Assembly: GCA_003342815.1 (NCBI GenBank)
Contig: PTEX01000119.1
Coordinates: forward strand, 1,671,035-1,735,034
Length of the DNA: 64,000 nt
Reading direction: 5' to 3'
From: Eudromia elegans
Taxonomy: Eukaryota; Chordata; Aves; Tinamiformes; Tinamidae
Part shown: positions 24,100 to 36,753 of the stretch, in pieces
Layout: the number at the start of each line of letters is the position of its first letter
Numbering within the stretch: the stretch's first letter is position 1
Position numbers and translations under genes: made by a program
The notes under the pieces: model-generated
Databases searched by the model: none
Seen by the model: only the letters and a program-made list of their open reading frames with translations
Told to the model about the DNA's origin: nothing

Positions 24100-24600
24100 C
24101 CTCAGGGAGGCTTTCCTTGCCGGCTGGCTGTACATCGCTGAAAACCCGTGAGGAAAGGCACCGTGGTGCTGCACGGCACAGCGGCCTAATTGCTATCGAT
24201 ACCGCGCCAGAGGCCAGGAGTCCCAGGTGAAGGATGGCTCCGGCGTGGGAAGCACCCGAGCCCTGGGCTGCCTCCGCGCTCGCGGACCCTGCGCGAGGAG
24301 GCTGCCGGCGGTGCGCCGTGCTGGTCCCCGTGCCATGCCAGGGGGCTGAGGAGGCGGCTGTGGAGACCACGCTGTGCTCTGTGCACGCCAGACCGAGTGT
24401 GGCTTGAGGCCGCGTGGGCTGAACGGGAGCCCGTGTCGGCCGTGTGGTGTGGCGCTTCCCAATGTGCTTCTGCCTGTGGGCCCGTCTCACTCGACGGATC
24501 TGATGCGGGAGCGGAGTTGGCTTTTTCTGCACTGTGGTTACGTGTGGGGCTCTGCCGTATGCCGCAGCGCGTGGTGTCTTGCTGTGAGTGCATATGCAGA
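24100..24600. promoter_or_regulatory. Large intronic CpG-rich islet
   Basis: This is the second-largest CpG-rich stretch in the window, about 500 bp long, immediately upstream of the minisatellite. A donor-like site (TCCCAG then GTGAAG) occurs at 24228/24229. It may be an alternative promoter. Open frames on both strands with RR/PP/AA-rich translations look like composition artefacts. Confidence 0.35.
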
Positions 24601-24842
24601 CATCCAGTTTCTGAGTCATCCGTTGCTCTTTCGCCTAATTTGAAGGGCAAGCAGCGGTGTATTTTACACAGTTCAAGTGATCTGAATCATCTTCTGGATG
24701 GCTGGTGCTACTTCCCTGGGCACAGCCAGCACACCCAGCTCGTACTAGTTTTTGCCCTGTCATGCTGCCTCTCGTTGCCATCACATGGTCCTTGCAGAGC
24801 CGTGTGGGTTCAGGGGCACATCACGAGCTACTGATTGTGGCA

Positions 24843-25699
24843 GGTTGGTCCAGCAAGGATCTCGGTGTGGGCACGGCGTGGGTCCTGTTGTGGGCAGCCG
24901 GAGCAGGGAGGTGGCACGGTGAGGAGCTCAGTGTGAGCACGGCGCGGGTCCTGTCGTGGGTCCTGTCGTGGGCAGCCGGAGCGGAGAGGTGGCACGGTGA
25001 GGAGCTCGGTGCGGGCACAGCGCAGGTCCTGTCGTGGGTCCTGTCGTGGGCAGCCGGAGCGGGGAGGTGGCATGGTGAGGGGCTCGGTGAGGGCACGGCG
25101 TGGGTCCTCCTGTCGTGGGCAGCCAGAGCAGGGAGGTGGCACGGTGAGGAGCTCAAGTGCGGGCACGGCGCAGGTCCTGTCGTGGGCAGCCGGAGCGGAG
25201 AGGTGGCATGGTGAGGAGCTCGGTGCAGGCACGGCGCAGGTCCTGTCGTGGGTCCTGTCGTGGGCAGCCGGAGCAGGGAGGTGGCACGGTGAGGAGCTCG
25301 GTGCGGGCACAGCGCAGGTCCTGTCGTGGGTCCTGTCGTGGGCAGCCGGAGCGGGGAGGTGGCATGGTGAGGAGCTCAGTGCGGGCACGGCGCAGGTCCT
25401 GTCGTAGGCAGCCGGAGCAGGGAGGTGGCACGGTGAGGAGCTCGGTGCGGGCACGGCGTGGGTCCTCCTGTCGTGGGCAGCCAGAGCAGGGAGGTGGCAT
25501 GGTGAGGAGCTCAGTGCGGGCACGGCGCAGGTCCTGTCGTGGGCAGCCGGAGCAGGGAGGTGGCATGGTGAGGAGCTCGGTGCGGGCACGGCGCGGGTCC
25601 TGTCGTGGGCAGCCGGAGCAGGGAGGTGGCACGGTGAGGAGCTCGGTGCGGGGACGGTGCGGGCCCTGTCGTGGGTAACCAGAGCGGGGAGGTGGCACC
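24843..25699. repeat. GC-rich minisatellite, 66-78 bp unit, about 12 copies
   Basis: Tandem array whose core unit contains GGAGGTGGCACGGTGAGGAG, CTCGGTGCGGGCACGGCGCAGG and TCCTGTCGTGGGCAGCC. The GCAGCC boundary recurs at 24899, 24977, 25055, 25124, 25191, 25269, 25347, 25413, 25482, 25548, 25614 and 25680 (last one as TAACC). That gives unit lengths 78, 78, 69, 67, 78, 78, 66, 69, 66, 66 and 66 after a partial first copy. The 78-bp form has an internal 12-bp duplication (TCCTGTCGTGGG), and the 69-bp form has an extra CCT. Most lengths are multiples of three and the unit lacks stops in several frames, which produces open frames of up to 334 residues on the minus strand. I interpret these as non-coding. 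Confidence 0.95.
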
Positions 25700-28600
25700 A
25701 GCAAATCAGCGGAGGGTCTGACTTGAGTGGAGTGACAGTTTCTTTCAGCTGGTAGAAAATGTTTCCCAAACATTGGCTCGCTTTCAGCTGTTGTTTGGTG
25801 TAGAGTTGCAGGTCGTAGTCCTTGGCAGTCACTGAAGAAGAAAATTATTTTTAATTCCACACCTCTCCCTGAAGCATGAGATTAAGATCTCCATGATGAC
25901 AGACTGTTAGGTTATCTTCTTCTCTTCCCCCTTCCCTCCCCCTGAGTTTTGGGATGGCATTGCAAAGGCCCTCAGTGTAGGAGACTTCTTGCACGATGTC
26001 CTTTCGATGCTGACGCCTCTCCATAGCTCAATGTTTTCTCTACTCCTTGAATTCTGTTTCAGTGCCGTTTAATAACAACATCCAGCACCGTAATGTTTCC
26101 GGACAGCAGTTTCTTGAACTAGACTAGGTTTATTTTGTTTTCTCTCTGCTTTAATTGCAGGCTAGCGATTGACCTTGTTTGCTTAGGCCCTGATTTTCTG
26201 CATCGCGTGTGCCCTCGGTAGGTGGCATTTTGTTCTGCATGTAGTGTTGCTTTGCACATGGGCCTTTCTCCTAAAACAGGGAGCATAAGTTGAGCATAAG
26301 CTATGCACACATAAGTTGAGCAAAGGTGGTGTAATATTAACAGGTTTTTGGGAGTAAATTTTCAAATACTGTTATGGCACTGGCTAACTCATTTTATTTA
26401 ATCATTTTGCTACTAGTAAATTGGAGGATTTTTTTTTTGTATTTGCGTTATTGTTGGCAGGTGGTGTTTTTAATAGCTCACATTCTGTTGCTTAAGTAGT
26501 TTCTCCAGAATTTAATATGCTGCGTTGAAGCTGTATTTTAATTATGTGGAACAAGTCGCTGTTTTTAATGTGGAATTGTCACTTGGTAATGACTTTGCAG
26601 TCAGGCAGTGTTGTGTTACTGAACTATCTTGCTTTAGCAATTCCTTATGTGGCAACCAACACAAACTTTGCTGGGCCAATGGATTTAATGCCAAACTAAT
26701 TATTAGGTGAGAAGACTGAAAGCAAAAGTTGCAATCTGAATTTGAAAATTTGTTAACTTTCTGTACATTGCTGTGCTTTTTATAAAAGCATGTACTACAT
26801 AAACACATACGGATGGACAAAGTTGAAGCCTTGTTGCTTTTGACTAGCAGAATAATTCTAAGAATAACATGTTAGAAACCATAACTGTTTAAAAATGAGC
26901 TCCTAATTTACTGCTTGGTTTGAGGTTAGTATTTTTAGGCACACATAAACCTTTCTGTATCAGACATTTGCATTGTATGGACAGAGTGGTGTACTGCTTC
27001 TGATCTTTTCTCCTGAAGGAAAGGATGCTATGGGCATGATGAGTCTTGAATCTATTTGCTGAAGACTGCCTGGAGAATGCAGTGTGCCTAATCACATTGA
27101 ATCTGTGTTTATCTTACACTTTAAACTTTTAATTGGCTAGGTCTGTATTCTTTAGTCTGGTTATAGTTCAAATTATACCTTAATCTGTGGGTTCAGGTTT
27201 GGGTATGGGGGAAGATGTTAGAACTTGTGAGGACTGATCTGATCTGTGATTTTTTTTTTTCTCTACAAAAGGTATTTTTATATAGAGCAGTGAAATTGCA
27301 TATTTTCTTTGGAGTTTGAACTTTGCATTTTAGGCTTTTGGAAATCTACAAAGTGAACTGTGACAGCTTCTTGTCCATACTCTATGCAGAGAGCTTCCTT
27401 TGCAGTTACATCAGGAATCAGATGCATTCACACACACAAAAAGTATCATTTGTGTATTTCAGACCTTAATATATTTCCCCTTGTTATGTCAAGGGAACTT
27501 TTTCCTTTGAGAGTCTACAATGCTCATGTTCATGGGCAAGAAGAGTGTAGGCTGGTTGCGTTTTCCTAAGCTGGAAACTTAGGGTGTTTTTATAGTAGTT
27601 GAAAGCAAAAAGTTTACATCTTGCTGAAAATCTTCAGCAAAAACTTGGAGATCTAGAATGTAACTATATGTGGACAGTTAGTAACTGCGGTCCACATGTA
27701 GTCTCTGTGCGCATTTGGAAAAGAGAATTGACACTTCCATCAAACTAATTGGTGAGTTAATATGTTCGCCATTATATGATGCTTTTTAAGATAGAGATAA
27801 ATCATGTGGTTTAACATTGAGCTAAAGCAGCACTTCTAAAAATAACAAAACTGTCTCATTATGTATTTAATTATTAATAGTAGATGAGAACTGCTAAGCT
27901 TCTGTGTCACCCTCTTTTTTCTTTTTTTCTCCAGTAATCTAATGGCATTAGATCATGTTTTCCCTTTTTGTGAGCCAGAAATTACAAGATCTGTTTTGTA
28001 GGGATTCTGGCTTCGACATCAGTATTCCTTGTATGCCTCTCTCTGTACACCAAAGTGTCCCATGTTAAGAATTAAATTATTCCGAGATCATTTTATCATG
28101 TTTGGAAGAAGTTTAATACAGTCTTGGTTTGCTCTGCAGTGAGTTCTTTTAATAAGTCTTTTGATAGATAGATACACAAGCATGTGATATCTATTACTTG
28201 CTCATTTACTGCAGAGTAAAATGTTCTAACTACCTAACTCCTGTGCACTTGAAAAACAAATCCGAAAATCAGTAGTGTAGTGTTAGCAGGGAATGTGCTT
28301 ATGGAAAAGTTACGTTAGGGAAACTAATCTCACGCTTGTTTCAGAACATAATTCCAGGGGTACTCTCACTGGCAGCGAGTGCTCCAGCTGGGAGCTAAGG
28401 CAGTGTCATTACCCGTGTATGGGGAGTGCTCCCCTTCTCGTGGGGCATTGCTGCTGGTGAGCAGAGAGAACGTGGTCCTCTTGGGTGGTGACAGGTCTGT
28501 GAAGTGCTGTGAGGAGGCCCTGAGGCTTTGAGCTGAGCTTGTCCCTAAACAGAGAGGCGTCAGAGTCCCGTATGGTTGGGGTATTTAGTTTTGGGGATAC

Positions 28601-30220
28601 ACTCTTCAAATCTGCATCCTCGGGAGCCTGTGGGAAGAGCACGGATTTAGTTTTTCTCAAAACTGGCTATCAAGTTGTTTGCGCTTTTTGTGTTTGGTGA
28701 CTTATTTTTTTCCTTTAACTTCTCAGTCCTAGCATTTTTTTTTCTCTTAGGTACGTGCAGTCTGACATAGTAAAGCATATCCACTGGAATCTGACCTTTA
28801 CGGCCTTTATGTTCTCTCCACTGACATCCGTGGATATGTAGAGTGTTTCCCTGCAAGCATCCTCCATGGAGCTTACATCCTAACAGTGCTGTGTTTGGAC
28901 CGTCATCTGTGATAGCGGAAAGCCTCGGTGCGTGTAGTCTCTTTGTAATGCATTATTTTGTAATGCTTTATTTTGTTAACAGCTGCTGGAGTTGAACAAA
29001 ATTGTGCATTCCTCTGGGAAATCAGAGCAGGCTTATGTTTGGGATTTTTTTTTTTCTAGTTCGTGATAAAGAAAAGTGTAATACTACCTAGGCTTCTTTT
29101 GGCACCTGTGCAGCAATGGCCTATGTTTTGAATCATGGTCATTTAAATCCTGTTCTACCTCATGGTATTTTCTACCATGAATACTTTTTTGTACTGAGTT
29201 TTGTCATCTAGCTCCCTGCTGCTTCTCCTGCCTTCCTTCTCTCTTCTCAGTTCCAGGCCTTCTGCAAGAGGCTGATCACAGTGGAATTGCATTGGGAAGA
29301 GGTTGTTTATCAGCAAAAGCAGCACTGGGGGGCTCTACGTGTCTAAAGCATGTAACTTTGTATTGTTAACTTTTTGCTCACCCTGTGATATTGGAAATGA
29401 TTTATACGAAGCTTTTCTGGTTTGTGTAATACATAGCTGAAGTGAAGAAATGAATAGTTTGCTTGGCATAGTCCTTATTTGGGCTAATATTTAACAGAGA
29501 AGGAGTCACCACCTCAACCTGCCTTTTATGAAATGCGTGGGTTTTTTTCCCATGGTAGGAAAGGGAAAAATTTTGGTACAGTTCTAGTAAATATCTATAT
29601 ATCTATTTCTTTATTTCTGATGAAGAATTTTGGATTGCTGCTTGAGTGTCTCTACAAAAGCTAAAATTCAGCATCTTTACTTAATGGCATCCAAAAGCTG
29701 GATTCTTAAGCTGCTTTCTTAGTTGATTGGTATTCTCTATGAAGTGATAACAGAATCTCCTGTGAGTTTATGCTCTGTTACTTTTAGCCAAAGCTGGGTC
29801 TAAACTGAGGATTTCTTGTGCGTAATAGAGTGTATTGTGTTATCTGTCCAGACTGCTGCAGGTTATTTCCACACTTGAGTTGGTTCATCTACTTCAGCAC
29901 GCTTTTGAGACTTACTGGGCTTGCTTGAAACATAATTTTTTAATTTTTGATCTTTCTATTTAATGTGGCTAAACTTTTACCTGAAATCACTGAGCTGTGT
30001 GACCTGCTTCTACCTAAATGTGGTTACTTGTATTGTTCCGGAGTCTTCCGGAATAGATGTGGTAGCTGCCACCTTTTAATTCCTTTCCCATCATGAAGCC
30101 TTTGATTCTGTGTTGCATTTAACCACTGAATTGCAATTATGTTATTTATATCTTAAATTAAAAAAAGAAAGGCAGCCCATCAGACCAGCAAGACAACTGC
30201 TTGCACACAAGATGCCCTTT
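25700..30220 (+). other. SEMA4D: 5'-UTR intron segment, no gene seen
   Basis: AT-rich intron with oligo-T tracts near 26429, 27250, 28733 and 29046. No coding exon, RNA gene or element recognised. Confidence 0.6.
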
Positions 30221-30224
30221 CTCC

Positions 30225-30460
30225 CTCCTCGTTGGCGTGACTGTCGCTCTTCCTCCCCAGCAGTGAACAGGGCTCTTGTGTCCCACGGGCTGGCCCAGCT
30301 GTGCCCTGGCCGGGGCTCACAGGGCTGTGGCTGGGGGCTCCTCTGCCCAGCCAGGACCGGTGCCGTGGGAGATGCCGGCACCTCCGGAGCTGCCCTGTCC
30401 CGGCGTCCTCCTGCCTGGCTGCGTCTGCCCTGATTCATTTTGCTGTTGTTCGGGTGGGGG
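30225..30460. promoter_or_regulatory. GC-rich islet
   Basis: GC-rich patch with moderate CpG (near 30306-30330 and 30355-30425). All six frames are fairly open, so the overlapping open frames on both strands carry no coding weight. Confidence 0.25.
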
Positions 30461-30942
30461 TTTGCACCTCATCTGAGAGGAGAATGCGAGATTTCTCATG
30501 ACCTGAAGAAGATGAATTCAGATTATTATTAATTCGGGTTATTTTAGCTTTGCTGGCTTGTAGGGAATGAAGGAAGTGAATCAAAGGTTTAATAACCCTA
30601 TTTTCTGTCTTTCCTCTCCAAAAGTTATATGTTTTAGCTGAAGGGAATAAGGACATGAAGGGGTTTTTGTTTGATTTTGATAGCAGGAAAATTGGACTCG
30701 GCCTTTTGAAGGAATACGTGCAGTCATAGGATGGCTCAGAAACAACTGTCAGAGACCGTGCCAGGCGTTGCATGCTGGTCCAAGTTGTGTCACTGGGAAA
30801 ATCTGTTGTTGATTGTCTCAGTAGCTGATCCCATGGCCGCACTTGGCAGCAGGAGTTCTGCTGCTTTAGTCCCAGCTCCTTTCCCACATGAAGCTCTGCA
30901 TCCCCGGCCAGAAACAGGATGCAGAGGTGTTCAAAAATGTTT

Positions 30943-30990
30943 ATGTGTGTATGTATACACACACACAAATATATATACATACACAGAGAG
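30943..30990. repeat. Compound (TG)/(CA)/(TA) microsatellite
   Basis: TGTGTGTATGTA is followed by TACACACACACA and AATATATATACATACACA. It is short and interrupted. Confidence 0.8.
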
Positions 30991-32698
30991 ATTTGTATAT
31001 TTTTACTTCCCACTGCAGGAGCACTGTTTTTGTGCTGGTCTGGCTGAACTTGCATCCCTTAAAAAAAGGTCTCACTGTGCGGAAGCAGCAGTTGAACGTG
31101 GTTAAAATAAAAGAAAAGAGAGAAAGCCTTAGCTCTGTACACCGTGATCTAAACAAAAAGCGTCTGTCTTGTGAAAGTAGATGCTTGCTGGTAACCACAG
31201 TGGCTTCTCCTTCCTCGTGGTGCCTCTGGAGCTGCCTAAATTGCTGCCTTGAGATGGGGACGGACTGGTGTGGGGATCTCCCAGGTCTGTGCAGGACCTG
31301 TCACCCCATGGTCGATGTTATCTGTAGGGCTCCTAAAAAGCCAACGGTGGCGTTTGGGGTTGGGGTAGTGTGCAGGGGAACAGGCACCTTGTCGCTCCAC
31401 AGGAACTCACTGCAGGATGACAGGCCTGCTGCAAGCCCTCTAGTGCTGTTCTGAATTTTGGCTCTTAACCTGCTGTGGTTGGGAAGACTAGACCCAGGAC
31501 CACTATTGACTGAATATCTCAAAAGATTTGAAAGCCCCTGCAGAGGGCTTCTGTAAAAGGCTCTGTGATAGGCGAGCCATAGCAAGCTCCTGGTGAGTGC
31601 ATTTTCTGATCTGTGGTGGTTGCAGTGCAAGTTATATTACCAGTGCTCAGAGTGGAGCTTGTTCATGGCCTCATCCATGGGTTGGTTTGCATGAGGAAGC
31701 CTACTGGGTATTTGCTGAGACTGGAAAGTTAAGTACTAGAAAACATGCTTAGAATGGGTGTGTGGCAGGGGAGAAATTCAAGAAGCTTTACCTACATAAC
31801 ATGTCAAAGAAATGGCAATGTGCATGTGTTGGTGAGTGAATTTGGGTGAGGAAAAACGTAGCGGATCCTTTAGCATAAGGTGCTTAAACCCTCTTGTTAG
31901 GAAGCTTAAGGCAGGCAATTTCAGACTACTAACAAAGCACATGATTTTTAAAAGAAAATTGGTCATGGCTTCCACATCTGCAGCAGGCTGTAAGCTGGTT
32001 TTTTTTTGCATATTTCTAAGAGTTTTCCCCTGTAACAGTTGTGTGCAAAGGTTCAACAATCTGTTTTCTAGGAGGGCAAACTGATTTCCAGGGACTACCT
32101 TTGGCTTTGTAGCTTTCATCTATAGCTTCCTTCCTGTAAGAGCGTTATGTGTGTTAATTGTTAGTTCTTTGTGGTTTTGTTTCTTTACTTGTGTGTTTTT
32201 CCCCTTCCAGTTCATGGTTGTGTTACCTGTCTTTGTGCTTCAGCATCATGTATCTTTATACATTTTTAACACCAGTGAAATTTGAAAGCAGGGACTTCGG
32301 AGTGTGTTTGCGACTTACACAAATACACACACAAGTTTTGGTGCTGTTTGAGAGACTTAGAACTTGCACCTACTTTTTTGATTTATTTTGAATGCAATCC
32401 TTCTTAAACCTCAGGCCACTGTTATTGAAGACATCATCTGTCATTTTTTTGATATTATCACTTAAGAGACATTTGACACCAGCTAAGCCAAATGTATTGC
32501 TGACTGAAGAACATTTTCTTCCTACATAAATTCCTGAAGCAATTGGGCCCATTGCATAACCTGACAGTAGCAGGCTGCAAATAGAGTAGATCACTACTAT
32601 TAAAGACATTTTTTTTTCCTACTGTATAATTTCTCTTGCTCCAGGGATTTCTTTCTTTGATTTTTGTCTTTGTCTTTGGATCTTATTTCTTTTTCATC

Positions 32699-32722
32699 TT
32701 TTTTTTTTTTTTTTTTTTTTTT
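32699..32722. repeat. Poly-T tract (T24)
   Basis: Uninterrupted run of 24 T within a wider pyrimidine-rich stretch (about 32630-32735). Equivalent to a poly-A tail on the minus strand, but no retrocopy is recognised next to it. Confidence 0.85.
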
Positions 32723-35700
32723 CCTTCTTTTCAGGAAAATTGGGGTGGAAGGTTTTGCCTTCCTGTTTTGCCACATGTGTTTGTTATTTGTAGTTACTGC
32801 AGTTAATAAAACACAGTTTAAACACAAAGTCTATAGAGACGTTTCACTGTGAATGTGAAAGAATTTTGGTTTTAAATATATATAATTTATATACACATAT
32901 ATATTTGAAACCATGACAAGTTTGAAATTATTCTTAAATTCCTTTTTATAAGGCTTCCCAGTGAGTGTTTTGTAACTTGAATTTTTTTCTCTTTTAATTA
33001 AAAAAAAAAGTAAATACTTTGGAAGAAAAGAAATTCTCATTTATGAGATACTTGTCTCATAAATACCGTATCTTAATGTCAGAATGTCATATTCCTTTCT
33101 TGGGACAGGCTTTTGGTGCCAACTTTTCTACCAAAGATAGTGGCAAAGTGGTGTTGTGTTCAGCTTAAAGTGATTGGCATGGTTTATGGGGGTGCTGTCC
33201 AGGGACTAAGCACAATAGAAGTATTTTTTTTCTTGTTGATTATGCGACCATCCTGTTTTGTTCTGTAGTTGTATATAGACTAACAATGGTTTTATTATGT
33301 TACTGTGATTGAATGTGCCCTTGCCTGATGGGCAGAAAAGTGTCAGCTTTAATTAACGAAGGGGCTGTGGACGGTTAATCTGAGTTGTGCTCGCAGCCTT
33401 GCTGCCCCCTCATGCACTAACTTAGAGGAGGATTCAGTTCTCCGACATTAAAATCCTTTCAAAATCGTGTATGAACCGTGGCTGCAGAAACCTGCTGTTT
33501 TGACTCACGCCAATATGAGTGAATTTTCATTTAGCTGCTCTCATCCTTCTCTGTTGTGTATTAGGCTAAATTTCCAGTGTGCTGGGGAGATGTGGGTGCC
33601 ACCTTCCTTTAGACACAGTATTTCATTTCATCACAGGCATCCTGTGTTTTCTTATTATGGTAATAACATAGGTCTAAGTGAGTTCGGTAGCTGTAAAGCT
33701 TTCTCTTTAGGAGCCGGTGGTGCTGCATGTTTGTAGTGAGGTGCAAATATCTGTTAAGGCAAAATGCCACATATTCATAAATGTAATGTGCAAAGTATAG
33801 GTGAAAGATAACAAAATTCCTATGTGTGAAGGCTTAGTTATATACTCCCGAGCTATATTTTTTGATAGAAAGTGACCATTTTTGTCTGCAGCAGAGGTGG
33901 TATGGGCCGTATGTCTATGTGAGTCCACTTGTGTTTGCTGAACTGGGGAGGGCAGCTGTCAGTTATTCATTTCACTAATGCTTTCTCCAGCATTTAGGGT
34001 TTTCTGATGAGAAAGTTGTTCTTTGGAAAGCATCAGATGAGAATAGCCATTAAATGTTGGTTTTTTCCAGGCCATCCCTGCAAGGAACCTTATCTCTGCC
34101 ATTGATTTTGCTGTCACGCTCTTTGCTGGCTGTTCTGAGCAGGACTGAGCTGAGGGCTGTGAGCCGTGTGATGCAGATAGCTCGTGCGTATGCGACACCA
34201 ACGGGTTTGCTGCTGTGAGCAGCCCTTCAGTGTATGGCCTCAGTCCTCAACATGTGGCAAACAAGACAAAATATGCAAACAGGGTTTATTTATGCTTTTA
34301 TTGAAATACGCAATAGCAAAAGCAACTTGTGGCAGAAGTTGTACTTGCTGAACTCGTGGTGTAGGGGCTTGACTTTTCCATCATGTGGCATCGGAATGCC
34401 TGTTAGCACCTCTGAAGTCAGTGGAGCTGGACGCAAACGGGCAGGTAGGCTCTCTCCTGACCTGGCCTGCTCCATTCAGGGGTCCGTTTTGGTTTCTGCT
34501 GCTGCCACTGTAAAGCGACGTGGCCCCTTCCCTGACGTGCACAGAGGTCTGCAAGAGAGCTGCCTCTCTGGGACGTTGTAATCCTTTGTGAGAAGCTCGT
34601 GTTGGGCCCGGGGTGGGAATGGTGTGATGAAGATCGGGCGTCCCCATGCCTTGCTGCAGAGACATGCAGCAGCAATCTGCACTCTTCACTCAGGGGATGG
34701 AAACAAAACCTAAGATGGCAAGAGTGCAAAGATGATGTAATTTGGGTAAGCCTTGCTGTTCTGAGCTCCAGATTGTCTGCTTTGTGCTTTTTAGTGCATC
34801 TGTTCCTGGCTTTTCTATGTATTGATACATTGCAGTAGATCACAAGTCCTTAGCTGTGTGTGGCAAATGCTTTTCCATCAGGTGACTGTGTACTTGGCAT
34901 TGCCGTTTTAAAATACGCTCTTACCTATTTGATTCATGTCATGGAAGCACTGTTGTTGTCACTCAGTTTTATTCACTCCTAAATATCAGTGCATGGCTCT
35001 TGGAGCATGTGTTTTCCAGACTTTATACATACTTCTTAGGTTCAGTGCACTGAAACTAAAAAACAAGTTTAAATAGAGTTCAAATTAAAAAGAAATAGTG
35101 TTTTCTGTGCTTTCACCCTTGCTTAGCAAGCAATCCCTGGGAAGTGGTTAAAACCTCGTGCTGTAACCCAAAGAGGCTCACTTTAGGTTTCTTGCAAATC
35201 TCTGGTACAAATACTCTAGGAAGATTGCATTGTAGAAAATCAAAAGATAGACACAAGTCCAAGTTAAGAAGTCAGGTGGATGAGTAGAAACCCTTACAGG
35301 GGACAAGCATATTAAATAACTACAGATGTTTTTTGTTCCATGGCAGCAACTGGTCGAGGAGTCTCCAATTGGTTCTCAAGTTGACAGAATTTCAGTCAAA
35401 TCCTTAAAATTTCCTAAAGCTGCCTCTCTGGATGGTGCATTTTACAGACAGATTTTTTTCTTTTTTCTTGAGAAGCTGGGATTAGATGAATTCTTACCTG
35501 CTGCCTTCTGGAAGTGAATCTTGTTTGGCTGTACGGTGGACTAGACACAGAAGATAATCTGTCTGAAAGAAAAGTAACCTGTTGCATCCCCCACTTCCTT
35601 TCAAACAAGCAGTCTCCTTGGTTTTCAGCTGAATGCCTGCCTTAACGCAGAATTTAAACTTATTGCCTTCCCTTCCCTTGGAAAGCGAGGAGAGACAAGT

Positions 35701-36742
35701 GTGCGCACATAGCTTTTTCATCTCGTGTGTTGGCATATGAATTTCTTGGCCTGGTATCTGCTGCTGAAGTGTCATTCCCGGCAGTATCAGCTTGGGGGTT
35801 GCATGAAATCTGTGGGTTTTGTTTTTCTTTTCTAGTTGGCAGTGACCTTCATTCCCTCCTCACCGAATTGGAGAGCTCATCTCTCCCGTTCACAAGTCTC
35901 TGCATCTTCATTAGTGTTCTCTGAATATTTTTTCAAGTCTATTACTCCCCAGCCGTCTGTGCTCCAGATGAGTGAGCTTTCGAATTTTCCTTGTGAGCAA
36001 GCTTCAAGCAGTTGCTTGTTAATTTATGACCTCTCTAATCCTTGATAATACTGGTCAGTCACGAGACAATAAGGGGAAAAAAAACCCCCACATTGTGCAT
36101 GCACAGATGTGATTCAAGCCTGGAAAATATGGTTTTCCCTTGACTTGCTTTTACACATCCCAGCATGATACCTTCCAAGCCGTCTCGAGCCTCAGAAGTG
36201 TGAACACAAGTAGCAGTATGGGTCCGCGCAGTAATCCTTTTAGTTAGGACCCCAGTTTAAAAAGGAGGTGGGGGGGGAAAGCAGTGTTTCCCTTTGTCAT
36301 ATTAATAGCAGAAGCCAGTGCAGAGGAGGAGTTTTGTGTTTGTGTTAAAGCAGTGGATGCAGCAAAGGCACCATTTTCCTCTAAGTGATGAGGTGGTTTG
36401 CTCCCTCGGATAGGGAGTGCTGTGTGTCATTTAACACCCATGGGACCCCGTTGGTGTCTCCTGCTTTGGTATTTGTGAACCTCCCGTTTCCATCACATGA
36501 GATCTGCAGAATACAGAAGTGGAGCTGGGGAGACACAGCTGCCATCTCACAGGACTTGAACATTAGGGTAATGAAGCCTCTTTGGTAGCCTTGGCCTGGT
36601 TTGGGACCTTGCCCTGAGAGCCAGATGCGCTTCCAGGTGGGTCAGTTGCAACCATCGCTGTAGCAGCTCACTTGCTTCTGCAGACCTCTGGCCTAGTGGG
36701 TATAAAATGCCTTAAATCATTGCAGTGTCACTTCTGCCCCTG

Positions 36743-36753
36743 TGCCCCCTGCT
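36743..36753 (-). promoter_or_regulatory. CTCF-like core motif
   Basis: The minus strand reads TAGTAGCAGGGGGCACAGG around this position. AGCAGGGGGCA matches the invariant centre of the CTCF site. The flanks match less well. Single-motif evidence only. Confidence 0.25.

Noticed and set aside
24828-25832. 334-residue minus-strand open frame, and several plus-strand frames of up to 214 residues nearby
   Set aside because: Produced by the 66-78 bp tandem repeat and the adjacent CpG-rich islet. Open in several frames on both strands, low complexity, no domain.
30888-31454. 188-residue plus-strand open frame
   Set aside because: Includes the TG/TA microsatellite. No similarity to any family I know, no supporting splice or promoter signals.
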